A DNA stretch of 64,000 bases from Silene latifolia (lineage: Eukaryota; Streptophyta; Magnoliopsida; Caryophyllales; Caryophyllaceae). Location of the stretch: positions 31,312,152 through 31,376,151 of the forward strand of contig NC_133536.1 of assembly GCF_048544455.1 (NCBI RefSeq), read 5' to 3'. The first letter of the stretch is position 1, and every line of letters begins with the position of its first letter. Under the pieces are notes generated by a model. The model was not told where the DNA came from, did no database searches, and was given only the letters and a program-made list of their open reading frames with translations. A program made the translations under genes and the position numbers. Shown here piece by piece: positions 34,654-45,996 of the stretch.

Positions 34654-36619
34654 TGAGTATTAGCGCACTCAACGCCCCTTCAACTCGCAATTTAAGTAGT
34701 ATAAATCGGGGTCGAACCACAAGGATGGTGGGGTTAGGCTACAAGTCTATTGTTTAGTTTTAGTTTAGTCAGATGCAAAACATGTGAATGAATACTATGC
34801 TAACAAAATAATCTATGAATATCAATTAAACAAACAAACAAGCACAAAGACAAAGAGAGTAAATGCTAGGGTTTAGGGTTTGTCTAGGTAGGGAGAGGGA
34901 GATGCAAAAGTCTACGAGAATTGGGTCACGGTTTCGGTCAAGGAGTCGAAGCTAGTTTCCTAATCACCTTAAGCTCACCATAAAACTTTCATATTATGTC
35001 AAACTCATCACATACATGCTATCAAACATTCTTATTCACTCTCATGGAAAGAAATGTTAAGCAAAATTCAAAGAAAGGTAAGAACTTTCATTCACCCATT
35101 TCATCGAACACCTTCAATGCAAGTATGTAAAGACTCGATTTTTAACCCATATTCAAATGTAAACAACTCATTATCATCCCTCATGTTTACCCAAACTCCC
35201 CCTTAAACCCTAGACAAACACTACTCAAACATAGTTAACACAAACAATACAAATACACCAATACTAACCATGTCAAACATGGTTAGCAACAAGATTAAAC
35301 AAGCAATATAAGATTAAATGAAAAACATGTAAACAATTGAAATAGGGTGAAATTAAGATAAGAAATATACCAACTTAAAGTAAATGAGCAAACTTGGATT
35401 GAAAATTGGAGGATGAATGTCTTCTTGTCTTCCAAAATTACAACCCAAAACTAATTGTAAACTAATGAAAGGAGAGAAATTTGTATACTAAGAACAAAAG
35501 AAATATTACAAATTTAATTAGGGAGAAATTGAGAGGAAAAATAAGATAGAGCTTTTTTTTAGATCTAAAAACTACTACTACTAATTTCTACCTACTGTTT
35601 CTCTAATTCAAGGCTGCCGTCTCAACTGTAGGGTTCTAAAAGTTGCTGACCCATTTGTTTTTATAGTAGGTGCAGCCAAAAAATTGATACGACATCCCCA
35701 TTGTAACAAAACGCAGGTTTCAAATAAAATGAAAATGAAGGGCATGGACGTCTTTTCCTTACTTCTGTCTTATTCTCTACTTTTCCTCAAAACTCAGCCA
35801 ATTAATAACCTGGGTTCTTCAAACAAAAATCACAATGAAACCGTGATTGAATTATACGCATCAGTGGAGATGATTACGGACTCATCACACGTTCGGCCTC
35901 GGGTTGTGGTCATCCATGGTGGTGGTCGGGATTTATGGTTGTTGAAGGAGCACGGTTCCAGGTTCGGTTCAATTGAATTTGGCGGAGGAGTTGGTGCTGA
36001 TGAATTAGAGCGGTGGTCGGAGATGATGGTGAGGCGAGATTGAAGCCGTTGCGGCTGCTGGTTGTCGAAACGCGGAGGTCTGGCCTGCTCGTGGTGGTGA
36101 TATAAGGTCAGAGGAGCAGACGGAGATGGTGAAGGTGGTCGGAGCTCAGCGGTGCTCTGGTGGAGTTATGGTTGCTGGTTGTACGAAAAGGAGCTGAGTG
36201 GTCGGATTGTGAAGAGGAGAATCGTGGTTGTTGTTCTGGTGGTGAGAATGGATGCGTTGATCAGATGTCGAATTCGTGATCGACGGTGGTGAATTGGAGT
36301 AGTTAACAAATGAAATTGCGTTGACTTTGGTCTCACACTTGAGATTTGCTCTATTTGATTAGTATAGAATCTGTCTCAAGTCTCAACCCGTCTTGTTTTA
36401 TTCGGCTTTACTTTATTTTCGAACCGCCTCCTACAAAAACCAAATTACCAACAAATTCTCGAGATAATAACAATTATTCAGGGCAAATATAATAAAACTA
36501 ACAATTACTAATTACTAATTAGAATAATAAAATGAGCTTTAATTCATTAAAAGCACACAAAATCGAGTCGGAATAAGGTTATAAATAGGGGATAAACGCT
36601 ACCTAATTATTACTCATCA
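34654..36619 (-). repeat. Extra related LTR inside element D
   Basis: This segment aligns with D's LTR near its start (TCGGGGTCGAAC..CAAGGATGG..GGGG at 34706 and 33071) and ends TTACTCATCA, like D's GGGACTCATCA. It is followed at 36620 by its own purine tract and stem-loop (CTTACTCG/CGAGTAAG, 36639-36658). It has a minus-strand TATA-like run near 35660. The left edge (34654, TGAGTATTAG) is approximate. The flanks CCGAT and AATCT do not match, so a simple solo-LTR insertion is not supported. Confidence 0.6.
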
Positions 36620-39056
36620 AATCTCCCCACACTTAAACCTTACTCGTCCTCGAGTAAGCTCATTGATTAAACTAAGACCCTTAATATAAAAAGACTAGCT
36701 AAACTACTAATATCCGATGAAAGGCAATTAACGGGCCTTCTCCGTCCCTTCAACTCACAACGAAACACAATGAGGTATGTGTTTCCTTGCAAGGCAAGTG
36801 GGGGCTTGCGGAAAATTTTGACACATCCAAACATTTAAACACGAAATAGCACATAAGATGCATCACAAAAAGTCAAACCGCTTTCCTCATCAAAGCGGCC
36901 GTTTTCAAAAATCGAATAAAGAAAGTCATTAGTGGAGGTGTCGTCTCCGGGTCTTGCCAAAATGTCAAATCCCTAATTCTAGCTCATGTAACCAACATTG
37001 ACAACGCGGGGTGCCTAAGAAACAAATTCTAGGCGGGAAAGGGGAAGTACTTCGCTTTACTCCCAAGAATGACACGACACACGCAAGATTCGACCTAATA
37101 TCAAACTCTTGACCAAAGGAGACGCAAGACCGACTCTCACGGATTTCACTAGACACTCATTGAAGAACCGGGTGATTTTTTTTGTGACAAAAAGTAACCA
37201 AAATCACTCCCCTAACTCGACTTGCGAAGCATGCTCGCATTCTAATATGGTACTCCATCCAATATCCGCAAGAGCAATGTCAAAATGATGCACATACAAG
37301 AGAGACAATCGGGTTGTAACGGGGCTTGGAATAGGTGAAAAGGGGTTGGTGCAAGCCCCATTTTAGGACATGTGGGGCTAAGGATTGAGTAGTCGCCACA
37401 TCTAACCAATTCACTAAATCATACCAAAGCAAAAGAATTCTTCCACAAAATTTGGCAAAGATTGTCATTTCTAACCATTCATTTCATTCTTTTCAAAACA
37501 AGATTCGATTGCAAATCCATCAACCCTTTATTAGATACAAACACGGCATTCTTTTCTTTTTGTTTTTCACTTCATTTTTTTTTTCTATTTGATTTTTTTT
37601 CTTGCATTTTTCATGACTTGTTCACCTCTTATTCTTGCAAAAGTAGCCAAAGTTGCATTTCACTCATGTGGCATTAAGATCATACACCTCAAGGAGAGTC
37701 AAAATTTTAACCCATATATACTCCACAAAAGAACCACAATGACGAACTACTCAACCAAGGTGAGTTGTTTATGGGATGTAGTTGTTTTGTTGGCAATAGA
37801 AACGACAAGGCTTAGGCTCAAAATGGGTTAACAAAAGGAAAAAATGACTCGAGGGCATAACATAGGCTTATTTGGCTATAGTGAGGTTACTTTATTGAAC
37901 AAAATCGTCTCAATATGCACATAGACACTTCTACGGAATCATGGAACGAGCTCCATACTTATGCGTTTTGACATGACATACCACGTAAGGAGAACTACTC
38001 TCATGACCTAAACGGGGCCGGTTTGATGGACCGGCCATAAGGAGGCTCTATCCTCACATTTTAGTAGCTAGGTCGGTCCTAGGTCAAGTCTCGGGTCTAA
38101 TACGGTCTCACAAGGTGGTCGCAACTTGGTTGTTAAGCTAGACTTCCGGGTTTTTGCAAGCAAAACCTCTAACATGTATCATCAAGAGGCACGAGCTATC
38201 AAGAGGGAAATGACACGGGCAAAACAAATTATCATCATTGACAACATATACCCTTCACATTTAGACCCTCTATGCAAATATTTACAAACAAGATGCAACG
38301 TGTATGAAATGCAACTAAACATATGAACAAGCTACGTGAATGCAAGAGTGAACACATATATACATTTCTATTCTAAATGCAAACAATATCTAGTCCTAAC
38401 AACACACCAACAACACAATCATATCCAAAACGGTTCCCAAAAGGAACACCCACATCAAATATCCCGTCCTCCTCAATGCTTATATATACAAAAAGAAAAG
38501 AAAGGATAAAAGAGAAATGATTGGAAGAATTTTACCAAGCGTCTTCTCCGATGATTCATGTGTTGCCTATCAAAATGGTTAGGACAAATGCAATATATAT
38601 AATATAAACAATGCAATATTTTTGAAATTTTTGAATTTTTTCAATTTTTAGGCATTTTTGTATTTTTTCCAAATTAACAAGTATATACAAATATAAACAA
38701 ATATACACAAGGTGGATATTTTCCTCCCCACACTTAAATTTTACATCGTCCTCGATGGAACGAAATGTAGGGAAGAAATAGGAAAAATAAAAGACATGTT
38801 TTTGTATTTTTAAATAATAGAATTTCCTCCCCACACTTATTTATTTGCATAATTTCCAATAGAAATAAATGTGTGGAGGAGATTCAAAAATGAAATACAT
38901 GTTTTTGGGGTTTTAATTTTTTTTTTCAAAGAAAAGAACATGTTTTTGTGTTTTTAGAAAAATATATCAAAAAGAAAAAGAAGCATAAAAAGCTTGGGTT
39001 GCCTCCCAAGAAGCGCGGTTTTGAGGAAACCGCCAAACCTACAAGTGATCCCAAAA
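36620..39056. other. Non-coding 3' part of element D interior
   Basis: No open gene. The tract TCCTCCCCACACTTA recurs at 38722 and 38823, each like the polypurine region beside the LTRs. The first is followed by a stem-loop (CATCG TCCT CGATG, 38744-38757). An inverted repeat of about 18 bp pairs 38824-38843 with 38863-38881. Confidence 0.55.
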
Positions 39057-40211
39057 TTAACCGGGATCCCACATCCTAGGGCCAAGGCCACTCATCGCCT
39101 TGCCCTTATCAAGATAGCTCTCATCTTTGAGCTCATTCCTTTCATTGAGAGTTTGATCATTCTCCACCTCATTTTCAAATTCAATGGTGTAAAAAATGTC
39201 CTCCCTTGTGGGATGAGGATGATCAAACTCCAAACCACTTGGACAATCAACCACATTGGAGACTTCACTAGTCTCCTTACCTTTCACTTCATCTTTCTCC
39301 CCTTCCATTTCAAACACGAATTTCTCAAAAACGGAAGGGAAGACATCACAATGATCCAATTTAAAAGGGAGGGGGATTTCAAGCAAGTCACCCATGCAAG
39401 CATTATCAAGTAAAGGAGCATCATACTCCTCATCAACATACATGACTTCCAACAAAGGGTCAAGAGAAATGAGGTCAATGAAATCTATGGGTTTAAGGTA
39501 TTCATCAATAACAAGAACGGGAACATCAAATCTCTCAAAAATGGGCTCCTCAATCAAATCAACCTCAAAATCCCACTCTTTCAACAAGACTTCCTCACAA
39601 AGAGACTCATTATCCCATTTGACCTCCAAGTCTCCAATCGTGATGCTCTCTTCATCACTCTTACTCTCATAATCCTCAAAGAGAGCATCCTCCTCGTCGG
39701 TGGGTGTGGCTAAGGGAATGGTCGAGGTAGTATGTATATCCTTAAAAGGGGTATAAGGCTCATCCTCAAAAAAGGAGGTATGAACCTCAACTTGCTCTAA
39801 AGGTCTCTCCACCTCAATCTCAAGCCTCTCCTCCAAGATATCCCAACATTCCTCAATCTCCACAACACCCTCACCAACACCCAAAAGCTCCTCACCAACA
39901 CCCTCAACACTCTCACCAACATCCAAGAGAGGCAAATGATTAGCCTCATGACATCCAAGGAGAAACAACTCAAGTAGGTCAAATATCTCATCAACCGACT
40001 TGGAGGCAAGGTTTCCCTCACAAAGTAGGTCAAACAAAGTCCTAGTATAGTCATTCATGCCCTTGGTAATGGTCAAGCATAATGCCTCTCCACTAAAGTA
40101 ATTGCGATTCAAAGTGGCGAGGTATTGTTTAAACCTAGTCATGTAGATAGGCTTCAAAATGTTCATCCTCTCCTTGAGGAAAGACAAGACTAATAGGAAT
40201 TTTACCAACAT
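39057..40211 (-). CDS. Element D acidic ORF (unknown function)
   Basis: 384 codons from ATG 40211. A short N-terminal part (TRFKQYLATLNRNYF, GEALCLTITKGMNDYTRTLFDLL) is followed by a very long Glu/Asp-rich region with Leu/Val, such as GESVEGVGEELLGVGEGVVE and DEEDALFEDYESKSDEES, to the end at 39057. It overlaps the end of the zinc-knuckle ORF by 77 bp in another frame. The simplest reading is one protein split by a frameshift near 40150-40205. I know of similar Glu-rich ORFs in plant non-autonomous elements only vaguely and assign no function. A role as an accessory Gag-like protein is inference. Confidence 0.7.
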   Translation of the reverse strand: MLVKFLLVLSFLKERMNILKPIYMTRFKQYLATLNRNYFSGEALCLTITKGMNDYTRTLFDLLCEGNLASKSVDEIFDLLELFLLGCHEANHLPLLDVGESVEGVGEELLGVGEGVVEIEECWDILEERLEIEVERPLEQVEVHTSFFEDEPYTPFKDIHTTSTIPLATPTDEEDALFEDYESKSDEESITIGDLEVKWDNESLCEEVLLKEWDFEVDLIEEPIFERFDVPVLVIDEYLKPIDFIDLISLDPLLEVMYVDEEYDAPLLDNACMGDLLEIPLPFKLDHCDVFPSVFEKFVFEMEGEKDEVKGKETSEVSNVVDCPSGLEFDHPHPTREDIFYTIEFENEVENDQTLNERNELKDESYLDKGKAMSGLGPRMWDPG

Positions 40212-40710
40212 AACACCTCAAACTTTTAGAGGTATTAGAAGGTTCATGATAAGTGGAGTCTTGTTGTTGGGGGTAGTCAATAGAGTCGGGCAAACAAGAG
40301 TCAAAGGGTTGCACAACATTCACATCATCATACAAACACCCATTTAAAGGAAGATTTTCATGATAAGATGACTCTTGTTGTTGGGGGTATGGCGGGAAAG
40401 AATTGAATGGTTGCATGTTATTGTTCTCATTACACATGTAAGAATGGGTTTGAGGGAAATAAGAGGGACACACATCAAATGAATGACCAAAGATACCACA
40501 TGACCCACATTGAACATTATACATATTCATTTGGGGTGAGGGGCACATATCAAAGGCATGTCCAAAATTTCCACATGATTCACATTGCACATCACACATG
40601 TTATATTGAGGAGAGGGTGCATATGAAGGGCAATAATTGAAATCATGTCCATAACAACCACAAGACTCACAACAAGGAGAATAAGCATACATACCATATG
40701 AATTGTCCAT
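40135..40710 (-). CDS. Element D triple zinc-knuckle protein
   Basis: 191 codons from ATG 40710, about 85 bp after the primer binding site, as expected for a gag position. Three CX2CX4HX4C knuckles lie at C14-C17-H22-C27, C43-C46-H51-C56 and C68-C71-H76-C81, spaced 29 and 25 residues apart. The repeated context is C-SCG-(F/Y)GH-F--CP. The rest is Asn/Gln/Tyr/Pro-rich, with QQQ and HE repeats (YPQQQESSYHE, YPQQQDSTYHE). CCHC knuckles bind RNA in Gag nucleocapsids, but here they come first and are tripled, with no capsid domain upstream. The frame probably continues by a shift into 39057-40211. Confidence 0.75.
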   Translation of the reverse strand: MDNSYGMYAYSPCCESCGCYGHDFNYCPSYAPSPQYNMCDVQCESCGNFGHAFDMCPSPQMNMYNVQCGSCGIFGHSFDVCPSYFPQTHSYMCNENNNMQPFNSFPPYPQQQESSYHENLPLNGCLYDDVNVVQPFDSCLPDSIDYPQQQDSTYHEPSNTSKSLRCYVGKIPISLVFPQGEDEHFEAYLHD

Positions 40711-40796
40711 TTTTTTGTTATTTCAATTTGTTTTTTAAAGTAATAAAATGGCTAATCCTAAAACTTAACAAAGACTTATATCTAACAAGACACCAT

Positions 40797-40814
40797 CCCC
40801 GGCAACGGCGCCAT
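40797..40814 (-). other. tRNA-Asp-type primer binding site of D
   Basis: TGGCGCCGTTGCCGGGGA on the minus strand, 2 nt from the 5' LTR. It matches the primer site typical of plant Athila/Tat-type and related elements. Confidence 0.85.
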
Positions 40815-40816
40815 TT

Positions 40817-42343
40817 TGATAATAGGAAATTTGTCGTCTACTTCCTATACCAAAACTATTTGTAAAACCCGAAAAAGCGTAGTATTTAGTCGGGGTCGAA
40901 CTCAAGGATGGCGGGGGTTGCTACAAAGTTCGATTAGGAGTCAAGTTTAATCAAAATTAAAAGAAAGGGTTTTGGTTATAATCACTAGAGCAAAAGACAA
41001 ACAAGTTGATGATAATGAATACGGTTAATTAAAAGCTAGGGCCTTCGGGGTCATCAATATGGTTTAGGGGCAAACATGAAGATCAAAAAGGGTCAATGGT
41101 GAGAGATTAACCTAAGATGAAGAACCAATGTCTTGGCTATCTTAAAGGTGGCTACTAATTTTCATTAGGTATCACACCCCTCCTAGACACACATCAAGAC
41201 CCCCAAAAACTTTCATTCCAAGGGAGAATTAAGCAATAATGGAAGAAAGGCAAAAGCTTTCACTTGAGCAAATCAACAAACACCTTGAGTGCAATGAATA
41301 GGAAAGTTAAACAATTTCACCAAAGACCAAAATATTCAAAGAATCATGCCCATAAATTCCATAAAGAATCACCCTAAACCCTAGAAGGAATCTACTCACT
41401 CATGTTAAGGGAAATTATGCTAAATAGAGAAGAAAAGCAAACAACACAAGGAGGAGACATGATATATGTTATAGCAATATCAAAAGACAAGGAAAATGTA
41501 AACAAATGATAAACAAGTAAAAGAAAGGAGAGGAATTATACAAACAAAAGGAAAGATGAATGCTTGATTGATTAATAAGAAGGAAAACCCTTCAAAATCC
41601 CCAATACAAACTTCAAAGAACAAGAGTAAATTATTGATTCTAACTAACAATTACTAATTTCACTAAATATTAAGGAAAGATTAAGGAAAGTTTAAGGCTT
41701 GATTAAGAAAGGATTACAATTAATAAGGAAAGTTTTTCAGATCTAGGGTTATCTCCAAAATGAATTAAGGAGGGGGTATTTATAGCTTACAATTGTTTAG
41801 GTCGAAAATTACAAAAGAGTTCAAAACGCGGAGAAGGGAGTCTGAGCCGGTGGACCGGCCCCCGGTCATTTGACCGGCACAAAACCCTCTGGAAGTTTTG
41901 AGTTCCAATTTAATCATCAGGTATGGCAAGCCGGTGGGCCGGCCGCCGGTCATTTGACCGGCTCCAGGGGGGTGTCTTCAGCCGGTCGACCGGCTGCCGC
42001 CTAGCCTAGGTCAGGCTCCTTCTTGGTCTTGAAAGTCAATGTAAGCTAGTAGGACTCTCACCGGTGAATCATCGCTCAGCCGGCCGACCGGCCGGGAGTC
42101 CTTCTTCTCTTCGATTCACTCTTCTTCTCTTCACTTCACTCCCCTCTTCTAAGCTTCCCTTGAAAGTTCAACACCTAGCTCCCTTAGCCCTCTTCCTTAT
42201 GCAAAAATCTGCAGTGAGGCATATAAATTTCATAGTACGGGCTAAAGCTACAAAACGGGGCTAAAAAGGGTCAAAACCCGCATGTGATCGGGAAATATGC
42301 AAAGAAAAGAAAGGTGAAATAGACACAAAATGGGGACTCATCA
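40817..42343 (-). repeat. 5' LTR of element D
   Basis: 1,527 bp, paired with 32998-34522. It differs by scattered point changes and a patch around 42003-42093 where several GCCGGT palindromes are disrupted. Confidence 0.93.
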
Positions 42344-43797
42344 CCTAGCCTAACATGAAACAGATCAACATCAGCATGTCTACTATTAACACTATGTAAA
42401 CTAGTGTTCATAACATTTTTCTGAACATTATTACTAGAATGGCTAGTAAAGTCATCCTGACATTTATCTAAGAGTCTAGTATTATTCATAGATTCTTCCT
42501 TGAAGTTGGCAACATTGAGTCTGTAGAGACCTCCAACCTTGGGACACACTGCAATTGCCAGGCTCGACACAGGGTCCTGTATCACACAATCATTGACAGA
42601 AAAATGAATGAGTAAAAAAGATGTTCTCAACAGCTGTCCAACAGACAGTAAATTATGCTTGAAACCAGGTATGTATAAAACCCTATGGAGTATCACGTTA
42701 GGTGACAGATGAATGGTTCCAGTGTAAACGACAACTTTAGCAGTGCCATCTGGTAGTCCAACCAGAATAGGTTTAGGAAGGGGAGTTAAATCAGTAAACA
42801 ATGTTTTATTAGCACTCATGTGATCACTAGCACATGAATCTATTATCCAGTCATGTTCAGGTGTCTTGTGAATACTCTTAAAAGTGGCAGAGGCATGAAC
42901 CTTACCTGCAAAGTTCACAGCTGAGAAATTACTCATGCTCATGCTAAATTGCTTATCCTGCATCCTTTGCATCATGTCTTGATACACAGCAGTCACTATC
43001 TCTGGATCAAACGTGGAAAATCTGTCATTTGTAGTACTAGTACTTGGAGTACCAGTTTTCAGAGGTGTGTCAGATGTAGCATCTTGTGCTTCTGCATTAG
43101 CTGCAAATTTCCCAGAAGAATTACCGGTCTTGGAGAATCTGGCCATGTACTTAGCCTTCTTTTCAGGATGAAGAATGAAGTAGGAATCCCTAGTATGCCC
43201 TCCTTTGTTGCAATGATTACACCACCTAGTATCTGGAGGTTTCTCTACTGCTTGAGGCGGCTGCTGAGACTGCTTACCATTCCTCCTCCAGACATTCCAA
43301 GCACCTTGAGAAGATAAAGCCCCTGATTTGTTGACATTCAAAGCACTTGCTTCTAGAACATGCACCATAGCACCTGGCACCTGCTTCTGTGCTTCTGCTT
43401 GATGGATTATGGAGTAAACCTTATTGATATTAGGAAGAGGTTTCATCGAAAGAATATTAGTCCTCAAAACCTTATAAGTACTCCCTAATCCCATGAGAAA
43501 GTTTAAAATCTTTTCCCTAGAAGCATTATCAAGAATTTGCCTTAACAAATTGCAAGTTCATAGCACCACAACTACAATCAGGATAACTCTCCAATTCATC
43601 AATTCCATCCCAATTCCTTTTCAACTTGTTGAAGTACTCAACAATAGAACTATTGTTTTGTGAGATGTTTCGTAATTCCTTCTTCAATTGAAACAAGAGC
43701 GGACCATTACACTGTCCATAACGCTCACGAATCACACTCCACATCAATTTAGCAGACTTACTCGAGAGAAAGCTCTCCTTTAATGGCGAGTCAATAG
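42344..43797 (-). pseudogene. Element F gag C-terminal part and protease
   Basis: Minus-strand copia gag continues from 46573: RERYGQCNGPLLFQLKKEL, then a frame break near 43540, then NFLMGLGSTYKVLRTNILSM. The zinc knuckle reads CNHCNKGGHTRDSY, where the last Cys of CX2CX4HX4C is Tyr. The protease motif reads WIIDSCASDHM, where the catalytic DSGA is normally DSG, so Gly is Cys. The region ends with the pre-integrase HVRLGDES at the D insertion site. These losses show an inactive copy. Confidence 0.88.
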
Positions 43798-44368
43798 TGA
43801 TGGGGCATATTCTGCACCACTGACCAAGTCAACAAACTGAGCAAGGTCAAGGGTATCCGCAGCAAAGTCAACGACTTAGATAGCCTAGCCGATGGAGCCC
43901 ATCGGCCTGTCACCTGGGTCTCGGCCAGACAACTAGCCAGCCGGGACACATATCCGCGTACTCATATCTAAGACCCCTCGGCCAGCCTGCCATAGGTCCA
44001 TCGGCCGAGGGTAGAACGGTCTTTCCACCTGCCAGCCACTTGGCCACTTGGCCACTACGTGACAAAAGGTGAAAGTCTATAAATACTCCTGAACCTTCAT
44101 TGAGGAGAGGATCCACAAATTAACCTAATAACCACTATTCATCTGGTAATATCTCCCTTATCTCTCTACAATACACGTTTAGTCAAGTAACAACAACTTA
44201 CCTCTCTAAGTTTACTGACTTGAGCGTCGGAGTGAGTACGCTCGGCCAAAGCCGAGCCCTCAGTTTGTTCATCGTTTCAGGAGAGATCGAAGGAGGATTC
44301 AAGCAAAGACATCGTTCTACAAGCTACGAGTGGTAACAAATATCTGCTCTGGAATTACACCCAGAACA
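43798..44368 (+). repeat. 5' LTR of element E
   Basis: 571 bp, with TATA element CTATAAATACTCC near 44078 and a GGCCGAGGG palindromic region near 44000. Also related to the solo LTR at 13707-14299. Confidence 0.95.
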
Positions 44369-44453
44369 ATTGGCGCCGTCTGTGGGAATCCGGTATGAGG
44401 CCGACATGGCAAAGCGGCTCATCCTGAAGAATGATCTGCGTCGGGGGAATCCA

Positions 44454-45308
44454 TCATTTCGGCAACCCACTCTTGTCCACCTCAAAGAGCCTCATTGCCA
44501 GCCTCTCATCCTCCTTAAGAAGGACCTTGCTGGCATCCATTTTAAGATGCTTCCGAGTGACCCATCTGTCATGCTCCGCCTTAGTCTCACACCGCAAATT
44601 AACTTGGTGCTGGAAGGAGCGGGGCAGCGGATAGTCATCCGGCACCTTAACGTACACCCACCGATCTTGCCAGTCCTTGCAAGAAGAAAGTTTGTCAACA
44701 GAGACATAACCCTGCTCCATTTGCACACTATACCATCCGACGCGGCCAGAGATTGATGGTTTGAGATGATGAAGCCGGCGGAATAAATTCACCGTTGGAG
44801 CCTCTCCCTTGAAGAGACAAAGCCAGACAAAACCGATTATGGTTCTCATAGCCAACGGGTGCAGTTGGGCAACGGCAACGTTCATGGCTCTAATTATGGC
44901 CATAACGTACCCATTCAGCGGAAACCGGAGCCCGTACTCCAAATGCCGCATGTACACGCCGGTGTAGCCCGGCGAAGGACAACAGACGGCCTGACCCTCC
45001 TCAGGGATAACAATTTTGTATCCCCTACCAAAGAAAAAATGGCCCTCGAAAAGTTTCTCGCCTGAACAACTGGCAAGCTTATGGGACCAAGCACGGTCAA
45101 GGCGAACCTTACAGGCGTCGCCGTGATCCATGACGTACTGTCTCCCCTCATTAGGACGAGACCTTTCCACATCATCACCAAAATCATCACCAAAATCACC
45201 AAAAGAATCATCATCCTCCCATTCCTCCAGAATTTGAGGATCAACTTGAGAGAAGGAGACCTAGGGCCCCCGACGCAGTTTTACTAGGTCCAAAGATCGC
45301 GAAGACAT
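44454..45308 (-). CDS. Antisense ORF, gypsy-type PF04195-like protein
   Basis: The minus-strand frame from ATG 45308 runs 285 codons including the stop, opposite to the LTRs. It has one in-frame TAG at codon 16 (45263-45261), so the intact part (about 268 codons) lacks an ATG upstream. The sequence includes PGYTGVYMRHLEYGLRFPL, then AVAQLHPLAMRTIIGFVWL and VGWYSVQMEQGYVSV. That resembles the plant 'putative gypsy-type transposon' domain (Pfam PF04195/Transposase_28), recognised from memory. An Asp/Gly-rich segment (DDDSFGDFGDDFGDD) precedes it. A TATA box lies at 45503-45494, about 190 bp upstream. Function is unknown in the family. Confidence 0.75.
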
Positions 45309-45493
45309 GTTCACAACAAATTACTAGCAAGATAAAAGAAAAATTTGTTTGTTTACCTCGAAGAAAAACACTCGCCGGATCAAAGACTCTGAAGATTGGA
45401 AGAAAAGGAAGATCTTGAAAGTTTAGAAAGATGAAGATTTTGGAGAAAATTTGAGAAACTGAAATTGGTGGCCAAAATCACGGAATAACTGCC

Positions 45494-45503
45494 CTATTTA
45501 TAG
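45494..45503 (-). promoter_or_regulatory. TATA box of the antisense ORF in E
   Basis: CTATAAATAG on the minus strand, about 190 bp upstream of the ATG at 45308. CCAAT sequences occur further out (45525, 45553, both in plus orientation). This suggests that the antisense gene has its own promoter. Confidence 0.6.
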
Positions 45504-45996
45504 GAAAAAGCCCATGAAGAAGGACCAATCAGGGCACAGCCCATGAAGCGTCAACCAATCAGAGAACAGACACGTGTCAGACATGCAACCACGGAATGTC
45601 AATCGTTGCAACAGTTGAACGTCAATCAATGCAACAGTGACCAAGCGTCTTCAACACGCCCACTCACATCTCTTCGCCTATTCATCTTCCTCAACAAATT
45701 CCTAGGTATCTGGTCTCCGCCGGCCACATGACCAACCAAGCTAGGAAGCACCGGCCGGGGGCAATCAAAAACAACCGACACTCTCAGCCCTGGTCTCGGC
45801 CAGCGTCATATTCTTTTCCACATCGGATGCCCTTTACGCATCCATGTGGAGGGGGGATATGGTACGGCCTAACAAGAACCACGCCGATGCATCAGAAGAA
45901 GCCGATACCAAAAATTTTGCAAAAATACTTGCGCAGAATATACGCTCAACATACATCGGAGCCCATACCACGGCATAGACTACGCTGGGGGCAAAT

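Larger units (their letters stand above)
32998..42343 (-). mobile_element. LTR retrotransposon D with zinc-knuckle ORF
   Basis: LTRs 32998-34522 (1,525 bp) and 40817-42343 (1,527 bp), TGATAATAGG...GACTCATCA, with target duplication CCTAG at 32993-32997 and 42344-42348. On the minus strand the 5' LTR is followed by a tRNA-Asp-type primer site (TGGCGCCGTTGCCGGGGA, 40814-40797). The 3' end has a stem-loop and a purine tract next to the left LTR. No protease, RT or integrase is seen, so the element is non-autonomous, but it encodes an unusual knuckle and acidic protein (39057-40710). An extra related LTR (34654-36619) sits inside near its 3' end. Confidence 0.93.

Noticed and set aside
35684-36043. 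119-codon plus-strand frame
   Set aside because: It lies in the LTR inside element D, opposite to its sense strand, with no recognisable domain.
40797-40814. Possible tRNA gene near element ends
   Set aside because: The match is only the 18-nt primer site, without tRNA stems or A and B boxes.
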